Assembly: GCA_945898205.1 (NCBI GenBank)
Contig: CAMDHO010000011.1
Span: 1-47,852, forward strand
Length of the DNA: 47,852 nt
DNA from: Chlamydia trachomatis
GTDB taxonomy: Bacteria; Chlamydiota; Chlamydiia; Chlamydiales; Rhabdochlamydiaceae
Direction of reading: 5' to 3'
Shown: positions 8,536 to 17,617 of the stretch, in pieces
Layout of the letters: every line of letters begins with the position of its first letter
Position numbering within the stretch: the stretch's first letter is position 1
Position numbers and translations under genes: made by a program
The notes under the pieces: generated by a model
Databases searched by the model: none
What the model saw: the letters and a program-made list of their open reading frames with translations, nothing else
Told to the model about the DNA's origin: nothing

Positions 8536-11500
8536 CTAGGATCCAATAATTTCTGGGTCCTGAGAGATCAAGGGTAGAATATTAACGATGCGTGGAGACC
8601 AAGAAAGCCCTTTTTTATAAACGAGTCTTGAAGCTATGTGGCAAGCAATAATAGCTTTTTTATGAATATCTGGAATTTCTTGAAATATACGCTGTGAGTA
8701 TTTTCGTTTTAATGTAGGAGGGCAGTAGTTGAGTAAGGCTCGGTTTAAAGGATCATCTTGGTTTTCAGGAAGAGAAATCCCTTGTAAATAGTCTAAAATT
8801 TCGTAAGTATATGTATTAATTCGAAAAGAGATATCATCTGAAATTTCAGTAAGGTATCGACCTGTTTCTTTATGAGTAGAAAGTAAGAGTTGTCCTTCAT
8901 CGAGGGCTCTTTGTTTAATGAGTTGAAGGATTTCACCTACAAGTTGATTTTTTTCTAGGATAAACTCTTCAGGTTTTAAACAAAGGCAGCAGATTACTTC
9001 AAAAGAAGAGCAAATGACGCCCCCTTTATTAGAGGAACTGTCTTTGATAATAAGGACTCCGAGCTTTTCTAAATATCTACGTGCAAAGGGATCTAAATAG
9101 AGGTTTGCGCCTTCTATAATGACTGAAGAGGTGGGTTGACCTGTTTCATCTAAGAAATCTGTAATATTAGATTCGTTAAGCGTTCTAGGTCTTCCACCTC
9201 CAGGAATAAAAACATCTGCTTTTGTTTGAAGGACAGTGTGCCGTAGTATGTGATTCATCTCATTTCCAGATAACCATTCTTCGACAAGAGAGCCGTTTAT
9301 TTTTTTCCAGCAAAGAGTTTGAAAAGCATAGGCGTTTTGTTCTCTTTTTCTCTGTAGGTCGAGAAAAAATCCACCATCAGAGAGTTTGTCCATCGGATAA
9401 AAACTAATGGGTTTTTGCTTTAGGAAAAGGGTTTTCATTTCTTGGAGATCTAAACCTTTAGGGTCAAAGATAGTTCCAGAGATGTCAATTGTTGTTAAAA
9501 GGTGAGCCGTATTAGGATAAAGATTTAATAAATTCAGCATCTGATTCCCAGCTACGTCGCCATCCGGGCCACCGGACATTTTGATAGTAAAGGAGTCTTT
9601 TTTAGGGTCTATTTTTAAATATTTAAGAGCTTCTTCCATGTAGGTATTTACGCAAAGGGATGTCACTCCAAATTCTTTATGATTGATTCCAAGGCTTAGT
9701 TTGCTGGAAATAAAGGCTATCCCAGGTTTATAGCCACATTCTTGACTGTAAGTTGCTATCCATTCTATGATTTCGTTTTGTAGATTTTCATCAGGACCTA
9801 AGTAGACGTATTCTGGTTTTCTCCAATAATCTACAACGTCTTTTGCTTTTAAAGTTCCATCGGGACGGCAGTTTAAAAGAGTTGTAAAGCTTTCTATGTA
9901 AGATCTTTGAGATTGATGTAGGTGTTCTAGTTTGTAATTAGAAACAAAGACTTCTATGCGTTTTTTTGATTCTTCTGGAGAAATATTAGCTTCTTCTAAT
10001 TCCTTAGAAAGGATTTCAATTTCTTCGGAAAGTCGTTCAAAGGGCTCCAGAAAGATAACTCCTTTAGCCCCGCCTTCTGGGATGTCTTTATTTTTTTTCT
10101 GTTGAGTGTAGGCAAGTCCATAGCATTCCAAAAAGACATAATTGCGTTCTGAAATCATTTTTTCCTTTTTTTCTGGAACGACAGTTCGAAGCCCCCCTCT
10201 AGCAAGGTCTTTGAATCGAACGTGAAAGCCAAGGAAATGAAATCCGTGCATGAAATAGATAGCATAAGGAAGTTCTGGGAATTTTTCTTTTCTGTCATAG
10301 GGGAGATGATCTAGATAGCAAGGGTCAAGTCTGAAGCTTAGAGCTGTCTTGTTATTTCGATAAAAATTAGTTTTTAAAAGGAATTCGATGAAATAATAGG
10401 CTTGTTTTAATATATTTTTATTCATGGTATCGTGTAGCCCATTGCCCGTATCAAGTAGATCTACCAGCGCTAAAAATTGTTTTTTTGTCCCGTTATAAGC
10501 TTCTAAATTATGTGTTTTTGGATGAAATTTTTGTTCGAAAGCCTGAATAAGTAAACAAAAGAGTTCGGGATGTCTGCAAACGCCTTCTCCGATGTGTCTG
10601 AAGGAGTAAGCGTTTATATCATAAAGAGCAAGGTTTTGATGAATGAAATAGACCATGGATTTAATCAAATTGCCGATATTTCCTCGAACAAGGCCGGAAT
10701 CTACAAAAGTAGAGTCTATATTATCGATTCCTTCAAAATATTTTAAAGTGACAAGTTCTTGTAGAAAATCAGTTATATTAGCTTCTTCCCACGCGGCATT
10801 TCCATTTATACCGTGGAGCCCTATAGACATAAGGAGAATGTTTTGGCGTTTATTGTTATAGGGGACATGCATTGCATTGACTTTTTTCATTGAAAGCTTG
10901 TGCCGATGAACAATTTTAGCTAAACGAAAAAGAAATTTATGTTTAGGTACGTTTCTCCAAGCGAACACGAGTTGCATAGAGGGGGTGTCTTTTTTTTCTT
11001 TCCAATCCTTATTATATCGTTCTTGGTATTGACAGTTGTCGCGTGATTGAGCTCGAAAAAACATGCTAAGTGCTAGGATAAGTCGTTCAGATGTTAAAGC
11101 TCTTAAAAAACGCGAGTTGAGTTGAGCTATAATGGATTGAAAGTCGGTTTCTTTTATATTTGGGTTGTGTTGATTGAGTTGCTTGAATATCTCTTGATAT
11201 TGAGTCGGAGAGAAGAGTTCTTCGATATTATTTCCCTTCTCAGAAAGGGTTACAAAGGAAATCATGGCGACTCTTAATGGAGAGTCTTTATGGAAAGGAA
11301 GTGGTGCATTTGAGACAAATGTGCGATAGTTTCTAATTCCACGCTTCTGATATTTAGCTAGTATTTTTAGATCTGCATCGGGACTGTCTAGGCAAAGTGA
11401 AAAAGCCTCATCTTTAAGATGAATTTGTGCAAAATAGTCTTGGAGGGGGAGGCTTATTAAGCTACGAGCTATGAGTAGTATGTTTTTATGGTCAACTTCT

Positions 11501-11607
11501 TCGAAGAAACTGGGGGGCATGTGATTTTCAAGCCACTCGTAGAAAAAATTCAACTTTTCGCCATCTAATTGAATTTCTTTTTGTAGTTGGTCTTTTGAAA
11601 AGCTCAT
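8536..11607 (-). CDS. NAD-specific glutamate dehydrogenase, large type
   Basis: It oxidises glutamate to 2-oxoglutarate and ammonia with NAD, feeding the TCA cycle. At 1023 residues it fits the 115-kDa class and not the 50-kDa or 180-kDa classes. The catalytic half contains FHVRFKDLARGGLRTVVPEK, IPEGGAKGVIFLEPF, FTIKMSGGPDGDVAGNQML (dinucleotide-binding region), DISGTIFDPKGLDLQEM, DVFIPGGGRPRTLNESN and KDSSSNKGGVICSSFEV. The N-terminal ~430 residues are the poorly conserved regulatory part. It is last in a run of minus-strand genes, 59 bases after the channel gene, with its own terminator. Classical Chlamydia lacks this type, while environmental chlamydiae are known to use amino acids as carbon sources. 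Confidence 0.9.
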   Translation of the reverse strand: MSFSKDQLQKEIQLDGEKLNFFYEWLENHMPPSFFEEVDHKNILLIARSLISLPLQDYFAQIHLKDEAFSLCLDSPDADLKILAKYQKRGIRNYRTFVSNAPLPFHKDSPLRVAMISFVTLSEKGNNIEELFSPTQYQEIFKQLNQHNPNIKETDFQSIIAQLNSRFLRALTSERLILALSMFFRAQSRDNCQYQERYNKDWKEKKDTPSMQLVFAWRNVPKHKFLFRLAKIVHRHKLSMKKVNAMHVPYNNKRQNILLMSIGLHGINGNAAWEEANITDFLQELVTLKYFEGIDNIDSTFVDSGLVRGNIGNLIKSMVYFIHQNLALYDINAYSFRHIGEGVCRHPELFCLLIQAFEQKFHPKTHNLEAYNGTKKQFLALVDLLDTGNGLHDTMNKNILKQAYYFIEFLLKTNFYRNNKTALSFRLDPCYLDHLPYDRKEKFPELPYAIYFMHGFHFLGFHVRFKDLARGGLRTVVPEKKEKMISERNYVFLECYGLAYTQQKKNKDIPEGGAKGVIFLEPFERLSEEIEILSKELEEANISPEESKKRIEVFVSNYKLEHLHQSQRSYIESFTTLLNCRPDGTLKAKDVVDYWRKPEYVYLGPDENLQNEIIEWIATYSQECGYKPGIAFISSKLSLGINHKEFGVTSLCVNTYMEEALKYLKIDPKKDSFTIKMSGGPDGDVAGNQMLNLLNLYPNTAHLLTTIDISGTIFDPKGLDLQEMKTLFLKQKPISFYPMDKLSDGGFFLDLQRKREQNAYAFQTLCWKKINGSLVEEWLSGNEMNHILRHTVLQTKADVFIPGGGRPRTLNESNITDFLDETGQPTSSVIIEGANLYLDPFARRYLEKLGVLIIKDSSSNKGGVICSSFEVICCLCLKPEEFILEKNQLVGEILQLIKQRALDEGQLLLSTHKETGRYLTEISDDISFRINTYTYEILDYLQGISLPENQDDPLNRALLNYCPPTLKRKYSQRIFQEIPDIHKKAIIACHIASRLVYKKGLSWSPRIVNILPLISQDPEIIGS

Positions 11608-11666
11608 ACGATATTCTCTTTAATTTACTGAATATGTCTTTACTATTACTGTTAATTGCAAATAAA

Positions 11667-12404
11667 TCAATTATTTATTTTGTTTTCTGTGATTTTATCT
11701 TCAAGATCCTTAATAATCTTCATTTGAGCAGAAGTTGAGTAAATAGATACGAGTCTGGCTACTAAAATGGCCATGTAAAATTGTCCAATAATGCCTTCAA
11801 TAATTACGGCTGTTTGAGCGGTATCCTTAACTGCGGTAATATCTCCAAATCCAATGGTTAAAAGGGTTACATAGCTGAAGTAGAACATTTCAGATATGTA
11901 TTCTGCGTAAGAAGCTACTCCTATGGTCTTGTTATAGCTTATATAGAAACTTCCAGGATTTAGCCATTCGATAAGCCAAAATAGATAAGCAAATCCAGTT
12001 GCAACAAGAAAGTATGCACAAATGACGCCTCTTAATGTTTCGAAATTAACTTTTGGTTTAATTACAACATCACGAATAATAGAAATTGTGCTTAGAAAAT
12101 AAAATATAATACTTAATAATGTTGTTGAAAATAAACTCCAGTTTTGAGGCCATATAAGATTCACCCAAAGAAGTAGAACGGTGGGGATAGCTACGCAAGT
12201 TTCTAGTGTTTTTATTTTAGGAGAGTGTCTGCAGTTGAAAATCACAGATAAAATGTTTGCAGTGAGAAGAAATTTCCAAATTGCTAAATAAAGAAGTCCT
12301 CGATCGTAGGGTCGGAAAATAAAAAGGAGAAGAAGGCCAATAAGTAAGACGTTATACTGACCTCTAAAAAAACCTAGACGTTTTGAAGCTAGAATAGAAC
12401 TCAT
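11667..12404 (-). CDS. Potassium-channel-like membrane protein
   Basis: The 245 residues include about six hydrophobic segments (roughly 18-30, 36-56, 70-86, 91-110, 125-146 and the pore module 172-222). Between the last two lies the selectivity-filter sequence TIGFGD at 183-188, a K+ channel signature (TxGYGD/TxGFGD). Only a short hydrophilic tail follows, so there is no RCK or cyclic-nucleotide domain. The Ion_trans_2 family is the best match. It follows the pentapeptide gene by 60 bases and precedes glutamate dehydrogenase. K+ selectivity is inferred from the filter alone. Confidence 0.8.
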   Translation of the reverse strand: MSSILASKRLGFFRGQYNVLLIGLLLLFIFRPYDRGLLYLAIWKFLLTANILSVIFNCRHSPKIKTLETCVAIPTVLLLWVNLIWPQNWSLFSTTLLSIIFYFLSTISIIRDVVIKPKVNFETLRGVICAYFLVATGFAYLFWLIEWLNPGSFYISYNKTIGVASYAEYISEMFYFSYVTLLTIGFGDITAVKDTAQTAVIIEGIIGQFYMAILVARLVSIYSTSAQMKIIKDLEDKITENKINN

Positions 12405-12464
12405 ATATGATGTCCTTTTTCTTTACAATTGAATAAATAGTAATAATTGTCTAGAAGAGGTTAG

Positions 12465-13052
12465 TTAATTTTCATCAATAATGATATTTAAGGCGAGGAG
12501 TAAGGATAGAACCTCGGGATTAGAAAAGCGTGCTTTTGACAATGTGTTGGTGGCAGGATGGATGGAGTAATTAATAGCATGACAAAAGTTTGCTTTGGTG
12601 AGGTTTGTATTATGAAAGGTAGTTCCTTTAAGGTCAGATTCTTCGAAGTCAGCATTTGTTAGATTGGCATTTGTAAAAAAAGTATCTAGAATTTTACAGC
12701 CTTGGAATAAAGTGTTTTTCAGAGGTAGATCTGAAAAGTTTGCCATGCATATAACACACTTTTTAAATTGAAGGGCAAGAAAACGCTGTTCACATCTTGT
12801 AAAATCAAGACCAACAAGCTTGCAGTTTTCAAATAAGGCATCTTGAATGCGACATCCATCGAGTTTTGTAAGGCTAAGATTAGAATGAATCCATTTGCAT
12901 TCTAAGAATCTCGATCCTGTAAAATCACTTTTTGTAAAGTCGCACGAATCGAATGTTACCTGGGTAAAATTCTTGTGCTTCAAGTCATATTCAATGAAGT
13001 TTTGTTTTTGAATGGTTAAGCTTTCAAACTCGCTTTTCGAAGATAAGTCCAT
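12465..13052 (-). CDS. Pentapeptide-repeat protein
   Basis: The 195-residue protein is built on A(D/N)LXX-type repeats. Good examples are CDFTKSDFTGSRFLECKW, LTKLDGCRIQDALFENCK and NANLTNADFEESDLKGTTF. Such proteins fold as a right-handed square beta helix. Some mimic DNA (QnrB, MfpA protecting gyrase) and others are of unknown role. There is no signal peptide. It sits 19 bases downstream of the DUF1653 gene in a co-directional cluster. I cannot assign a target. Confidence 0.85.
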   Translation of the reverse strand: MDLSSKSEFESLTIQKQNFIEYDLKHKNFTQVTFDSCDFTKSDFTGSRFLECKWIHSNLSLTKLDGCRIQDALFENCKLVGLDFTRCEQRFLALQFKKCVICMANFSDLPLKNTLFQGCKILDTFFTNANLTNADFEESDLKGTTFHNTNLTKANFCHAINYSIHPATNTLSKARFSNPEVLSLLLALNIIIDEN

Positions 13053-13071
13053 ATAAGAGTGCCTAATTATG

Positions 13072-13326
13072 TTATAAGATAAAATCTAGTTTTTTTTGTC
13101 CTTCAATGACAACATCTTCTAAAAACATAGAAAGAGGTCGAGCCCACACTTTAAATTCGTCATATAGAGCTTGATAGACAACAAGTTCTTCTAATATTTC
13201 ACTGTGCAGAGCTATGTAGAGAATCTTATATTTAAGTCCTTTATAATGTTCATAAATACTATTGATTTTTATGGACTTTGCTTCAATAGAAATGGTTGGC
13301 AGTAATGTTTTAGGCATGTGTTTCAT
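13072..13326 (-). CDS. DUF1653 domain protein
   Basis: The 84-residue protein carries the DUF1653 pattern: IYEHYKGLKYKILYIALHSE, EELVVYQALYDE, then VWARPLSMFLEDV. DUF1653 is a small beta-barrel-like domain of unknown function found alone or attached to other enzymes. It starts 6 bases after the ATPase stop, which implies translational coupling. Confidence 0.8.
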   Translation of the reverse strand: MKHMPKTLLPTISIEAKSIKINSIYEHYKGLKYKILYIALHSEILEELVVYQALYDEFKVWARPLSMFLEDVVIEGQKKLDFIL

Positions 13327-13332
13327 CTTTTT

Positions 13333-14781
13333 TTAAACGGTTTTATTTAAAAATTCTCCGAAATCGATAATATTTGCGAAAAACTCCTTGTCTTGCACTG
13401 ATTTGCTCACTCCGTTTATATGGATTAAAATAGGCAAAACAGCAAATCCCTTAGGAGGATTCAGAGCTTTTATTTTTTGAGTCACTTCAGAAATAACGGT
13501 TTCTGAAATTGGATGATGAGAAAATTTCATTTCGCAGAGGTAAAGATTTTTAAAGCGGGTTTGAATCATATAATCAATTTGGCATCCAGCTTGTTTGCTC
13601 GTTGTAGATTGAAAGTAAGGATTTTCAAAAATGATATCTTGGGGACGAAGTCCTAAAGATTTCCAGATTTCTTTTCGATTATACAAAACAATATTTTCAA
13701 ACTGTAAGCCCATAACGCCTTCCCATCCAGGCAAATCAAAGGGGGAAATGGAACTAAAAAGTCCTTTTTTAATTTTAGCCAAATGGGGGAAAATATATTT
13801 GAGGTAATATCTTAGATAATTATCTTGGATGCGATACTTACAAGTTTTACGTTCGGATCCAGAAGAAAGAGACCAGGAATGTTGCTTTGTTATAAAGCCA
13901 GAAACGATTAGATCTTCTAGATACTCACTAAGAGGCCCTCCGCTTTGATAGTTAATTTCTTGAGATATTTCATTATATTCTTTCGCTTCATTTTTTAAAG
14001 AGGTCACGATTTTTTTACAGATAGGAAGCCGCTTTCCAAAAAGATCATGAAAAACATGTTGAAATTCTTCTACAAATAAACCATCAGGTTGAAAGCATAG
14101 TTTTCGAAGGTTTTCTTGCACAGATAGTCTAGGGTTAATTTGTTCTATATACCAAGGAACTCCGCCAGTTATAGCTAAAGCTCCCAATTTTTCTTGTACG
14201 GATCCTCTAAATCCCAGTTTGGTAAGTAGAGTATTGCATTCTTGTAAGTCAAGTTCTTGAAGATGAATTTTTAGGGAAATACGCCCTACAAAACCAGTAC
14301 TATTTACAATGTTTTTTTCAATCCAGAAAGATAAAGACCCGCATAAAATGAGAATTAATTGAGGGTTTTTTTGAAAATATTGGTCCCAAACAATTTTAAG
14401 TTTACTTAAGAAAGTAGAGTCTTTGGATCCCATCCATGTAATCTCATCAAATAAGATAACTATGGGCTCTTTTTGAGTGTTCTGGGCTAATATAGTGAAT
14501 AGAGTTCCCCAATCTTTTACGGATTCAAGACCAGGAAGTCCTAGCTGCAAGTCAAGCTGTCTAGCGAACTCCTCTCTTTGCATTTGTGCTGTTGTACTTC
14601 GTGTTGGAGCAAGGCCTTCAAAGCGAAGAAACTGTTTTTTTTTTGAAAATTCTTCTATAAGACGGCTTTTTCCTATGCGTCGTCTTCCTTTGATTACTAT
14701 GAGGGAAGCAGATTTTTTATGTAATAATTGTTTTAAATTAAAAAGCTCTACTTCTCTCCCTACAAATGGAATATCATTCAT
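13333..14781 (-). CDS. AAA+ ATPase with C-terminal DUF234/PD-(D/E)XK nuclease-like domain
   Basis: This belongs to the archaeal-type ATPase family. Walker A is VIKGRRRIGKSRLIEEF, Walker B is PIVILFDEITWMG, and a sensor-like LILCGSLSFWIEK follows. After a winged-helix middle, the C-terminus shows a nuclease-like core: FENIVLYNRKEIW, CQIDYMIQ and LYLCEMKF (D and ExK residues kept). The preferred start is ATG at 14781 behind AAGGGG (MNDIPFVGREVELF). An earlier in-frame ATG at 14853 would translate through the first hairpin and is unlikely. Members are often solitary, variably present and of unknown role; proposed roles include defence or mobile-element control. It heads a co-directional cluster with DUF1653, pentapeptide and channel genes. 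Confidence 0.82.
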   Translation of the reverse strand: MNDIPFVGREVELFNLKQLLHKKSASLIVIKGRRRIGKSRLIEEFSKKKQFLRFEGLAPTRSTTAQMQREEFARQLDLQLGLPGLESVKDWGTLFTILAQNTQKEPIVILFDEITWMGSKDSTFLSKLKIVWDQYFQKNPQLILILCGSLSFWIEKNIVNSTGFVGRISLKIHLQELDLQECNTLLTKLGFRGSVQEKLGALAITGGVPWYIEQINPRLSVQENLRKLCFQPDGLFVEEFQHVFHDLFGKRLPICKKIVTSLKNEAKEYNEISQEINYQSGGPLSEYLEDLIVSGFITKQHSWSLSSGSERKTCKYRIQDNYLRYYLKYIFPHLAKIKKGLFSSISPFDLPGWEGVMGLQFENIVLYNRKEIWKSLGLRPQDIIFENPYFQSTTSKQAGCQIDYMIQTRFKNLYLCEMKFSHHPISETVISEVTQKIKALNPPKGFAVLPILIHINGVSKSVQDKEFFANIIDFGEFLNKTV

Positions 14782-14796
14782 TTCTGTACCCCTTAC

Positions 14797-14836
14797 ATCT
14801 GCCGTGAAATAGTTATTTTGCTGTTTTGCGGTAGAT
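14797..14836. repeat. Hairpin repeat, copy 1
   Basis: A 16-bp arm, 8-base loop and 16-bp arm (ATCTGCCGTGAAATAG ... CTGTTTTGCGGTAGAT). All 16 pairs form in + strand RNA when four G-U wobbles are allowed. It lies 16 bases upstream of the ATPase start codon. Confidence 0.75.
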
Positions 14837-14851
14837 AAGTCAAGTTGAAAC

Positions 14852-14891
14852 ATCTGCCGTGAAATAGTTATTTTGCTATTTTGCGGTAGAT
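14852..14891. repeat. Hairpin repeat, copy 2
   Basis: The copy is identical to the first except for one base (A for G in the second arm) that keeps the stem paired. The two copies, 55 bases apart, form a tandem duplication with a 15-base spacer. Confidence 0.75.
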
Positions 14892-15374
14892 GTTCTCTAA
14901 TCGCTTTTCTGGCAAGATAAGACTTTACTTTACTGATTAGCTATACAAAATCTTCATAACTAGCTATCAAGTAATTACTTAATGTTTAGATTTTTGCGAT
15001 CTTATAAGGACAGCACAATCCTCCCCAAAATATTGGATTTTTTTAAAACAGATATCTTTTCGAAGAGTAGTTAGCCTTGAAAATTTTATACTGTATTGAG
15101 CCACTTGCCTAATTTGAACCGATGTTCTCTTCGGGGAATAATTGAAGTTCGTAATGGGTTACGATTACTTTCTTATGAAAGCTTATAGGCTACAGGGTTC
15201 TTTACGGAGAGTTTTGCTAATCTTTGTGCGCAATTTATATTGCGTCTTTTTTAGACTCTCCAACTTTTTACGTATACTGCCTATATGGTAACGGTTTCAT
15301 TATGCAAGATCTGCTTCACCACATTATATTAATTTTCTTAGCAAACTATTATTTTAATTTCAATTCATTCGTCT
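14892..15374. other. Non-coding stretch downstream of an IS110 relic, with one UUCG-capped hairpin
   Basis: No convincing gene is present. At 15116-15153 the + strand can fold as GAAC - bulge - TTCTC-TTCG-GGGAA - bulge - GTTC, closed by a UUCG tetraloop. This is the 3' flank of the transposase relic at 15375-16140, where IS1111-group elements encode their bridge RNA, so a decayed bridge RNA is conceivable. Confidence 0.35.
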
Positions 15375-16140
15375 TCAAGCTGTGGCTTTTGCATAAGTCT
15401 TTCCGGGATGTTTGGAGCTTGAAGAAGCACTTTTTCCTAGCAGATCCTTGATCTGCTTTATTCCGGTCACCTCGATGAATCCATTTTTTTGGGATTGCTT
15501 AAGCAGTCGCTCGAGTTGTTCTTTCGTTAGTGTATGTTCTGGTTTAGGTTTTGGCTTAGGTTTAAGTTCTATATAAGGCTGTTTTTTAAGGAATACATGA
15601 TGCATTCGAATGACTAATTTACGAGCTACAGCTAGTATAGCTTTTCTAGATCCTATGGTTTTAGCTTTCTTTAATCCCCAGGTTTTGAGCGCGCTCTTTT
15701 TTTTAGATCGAAATAGCAATACTAGAGCGCACTCAAAAAGAAGAGTTCTAAGAGTTTTATCTCCTTTCTTTGATATAGAGCCTTGTCTTTCTGATTGACC
15801 AGATGAATATTGTGTTGCAGTAAGTTCTAAATAGGAACCTACAGCTTTTGAATTTTTAAACCGTTTTGGGTCATCAATTACTGCTAAAAAACATAGAGCT
15901 GTTATAGCTCCTACGCCTGGCATTTCCATAAGCATTTTTGCGTCTTCATTTTTCACGGCAATAGTTTCTAACCTTAGAGTCATCTGATCAAGTTCTTTTG
16001 AAACTGTTGAGTAGGTTTCGCCTCATAATACTGTTCGAAAAAAGGGAAGCAGTCAGGCAATGTTTCTACGATTTATAAAAGAATACTTTCTTAAACAACG
16101 GCACTTCGGCTTGACTGCTTCCAAAAACTTTTACACTAAA
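15375..16140 (-). pseudogene. IS110-family transposase relic A
   Basis: The C-terminal Tnp domain is readable at 15375-15983: MLMEMPGVGAITALCFLAVI, FKNSKAVGSYL, YSSGQSERQGSISKKGDKTL (the conserved serine region) and ALKTWGLKKA. Upstream the reading continues through a frameshift near 16020 as ETLPDCFPFFEQYYE and further back with several stops (SRSAVV, then stops) to about 16140. The N-terminal DEDD domain is missing. An unusual Pro-Lys and Ser-rich C-terminal extension (KPKPKPKPEH) follows. It is clearly non-functional and only distantly similar to relic B next to it. Confidence 0.8.
16045..16122. repeat. Inverted repeat inside relic A
   Basis: GGAAGCAGTCAGGC (16045-16058) and GCTTGACTGCTTCC (16109-16122) are inverted copies with one mismatch, 50 bases apart. 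They fall in the decayed region of relic A. They may be a rearrangement trace rather than element ends. Confidence 0.5.
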
Positions 16141-16147
16141 TCTAATC

Positions 16148-17123
16148 CTAAATTGATGTGCTGGGATTTTTTTCTTCTATAGCACTAGGATCAAATGTCA
16201 AATTTTTACACCATAGTTGATGCATAATGACGCTCATTTTTCTTCTTACTGCTGTGGCTGCTTTTTTTGTTCCGTGTTTATCTTGAATTTTTGCTCCCCA
16301 TGTTTTTAGTGAGCTTGGTTTCTTACAGTGAACAAGCAGCCATAAGCCTGCTCCAGTAAGCAAGGTCCGTAGTTCTTGAGAACCTCGTTTAGAGATGCGC
16401 CCTTGTCGTTTTGTTTGTCCTGAAGCATACATGCTAGGACAGATTCCAAGATAAGCTCCTACAGCTCGAGCATTTTTAAATCGCGTGGGTTCATCGACAA
16501 CAACTTTATATGTAAGAGCTGTTAAATAACCGACTCCAGGAACTGTCATCAATCGTTTGATTACAGCGTCTTTTTTGGCAGTGCTTTCTAAGGCACAGTC
16601 TATTTTCTTGATCTCTGGTGTCAATGCTATAAAAGGAAGCAACAAAGCTTCTAAGGCTAAGACAGGGTATGCTTTGAGGCCATTGCTCTGTAATTTTCTT
16701 ATGAATTAAAGAAGGAATTTTATCAACTCAGGAGCCTCCTAAGCATAGGCCGAAATTTTTTAATAGACCTCTTATTCTGTTGCTAAGAACTGTTCTCTGT
16801 CTTACAAGAGATCTTCTAGCGCTGAGTAACATTCCAAGATCTATAGATTCTTGAGATTTGTGATAGACTTCTTTGATATAAGAAGAATAGGAACGAACTG
16901 CTTCTGCAATTCCCCTAGCATCGTTGCGGTCGGTCTTATTTTGCTTAAGGGCTAGAACCGTCGCAATGCTCCGAGCATCCATACAGGAAATCTTCCATCC
17001 TAAGGCTAGAAGTTCTTTCATGAGCCAATGACTCATAGAGCCACTTTCTAAAGACATCTTTTCAATAGGAAATCCTGCTGTTTCAGTCATTGAAACATCA
17101 AGCCCTGTGTAATACTGAGGCAT
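16148..17123 (-). pseudogene. IS110-family transposase relic B
   Basis: The N-terminal part (16728-17123) has YYTGLDVS and NKTDRNDARGIAEAVR of the DEDD catalytic domain, but about 30 residues between TETA and FPIEKMSLESGS are deleted. A TGA follows GLCLGGS, then a frameshift, then the C-terminal Tnp part (16148-16645) with RLMTVPGVGYLTALTYKV, ARAVGAYLGICPSMYASGQ, RQGRISKRGSQELRTLL and SSLKTWGAKI. So the element is broken at three places. It belongs to the IS110 family, whose transposases work with a bridge RNA, but relic A lies immediately downstream and no intact end is visible. Confidence 0.85.
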
Positions 17124-17190
17124 CGCTCTTTCTCCTTGTCTAAAAGATAAGTTTCAAGAGGAAGGCTTTCGACGATGAGAGCTATCCTTT

Positions 17191-17517
17191 ATGAAACGCG
17201 ATTACAGTATGTTTCTAGGTTTATATGACCTTAAAGAAAGTTTCACAAATACTCACCAAAATACAGAACTAAAGCAAATCGATGGAGTGGCTCATGCAAA
17301 AGGAAAAACTTATTCTAGAAAAGCGTGGAAAAACATTAGAATAGATACTGTTCTTCCGAATAAAGAAGTAGGGTCGGATCATGTTCCTTTGATCAGCCGT
17401 CTTGGATGGAGTTCTATGGCTCAAATAAAGGCGCAAAGTTATCGTAATGCAGCTCTTTTTTTTAATTACTACTGGAATTGGAATCGGGTAAAATCTGGGG
17501 AGGAATCGCTTCTATGA
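17191..17517 (+). CDS. Unrecognised 108-codon frame, possibly a transposase fragment
   Basis: The frame starts at ATG 17191, and its C-terminal part (IKAQSYRNAALFFNYYWNWN) is vaguely like the tail of DDE transposases. There is no clear Shine-Dalgarno, and it lies between IS relic B and the DUF2786 gene. I treat it as a probable fragment; no function is proposed. Confidence 0.25.
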   Translation: MKRDYSMFLGLYDLKESFTNTHQNTELKQIDGVAHAKGKTYSRKAWKNIRIDTVLPNKEVGSDHVPLISRLGWSSMAQIKAQSYRNAALFFNYYWNWNRVKSGEESLL

Positions 17518-17617
17518 TGAAGTGCCGAAAATAGATGGCCCTCGGACCATTTTCCTATTGTAATAGATTTTTTTATCAAATAAGTTTTGGGTTGGTTTAG
17601 TCTCTTGGAATGCCGCT

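Noticed and set aside
14782-14853. Longer N-terminus for the ATPase, starting at 14853
   Set aside because: It would translate through hairpin copy 1, and the ATG at 14781 has a good AAGGGG site and the family-typical start.
14797-14891. CRISPR-like repeats
   Set aside because: Only two copies with a 15-base spacer and strong internal symmetry; no array and no cas gene nearby.
15116-15153. tRNA gene
   Set aside because: The UUCG hairpin is isolated; there is no acceptor stem, T loop or anticodon arm. No tRNA was seen by eye anywhere in the window.
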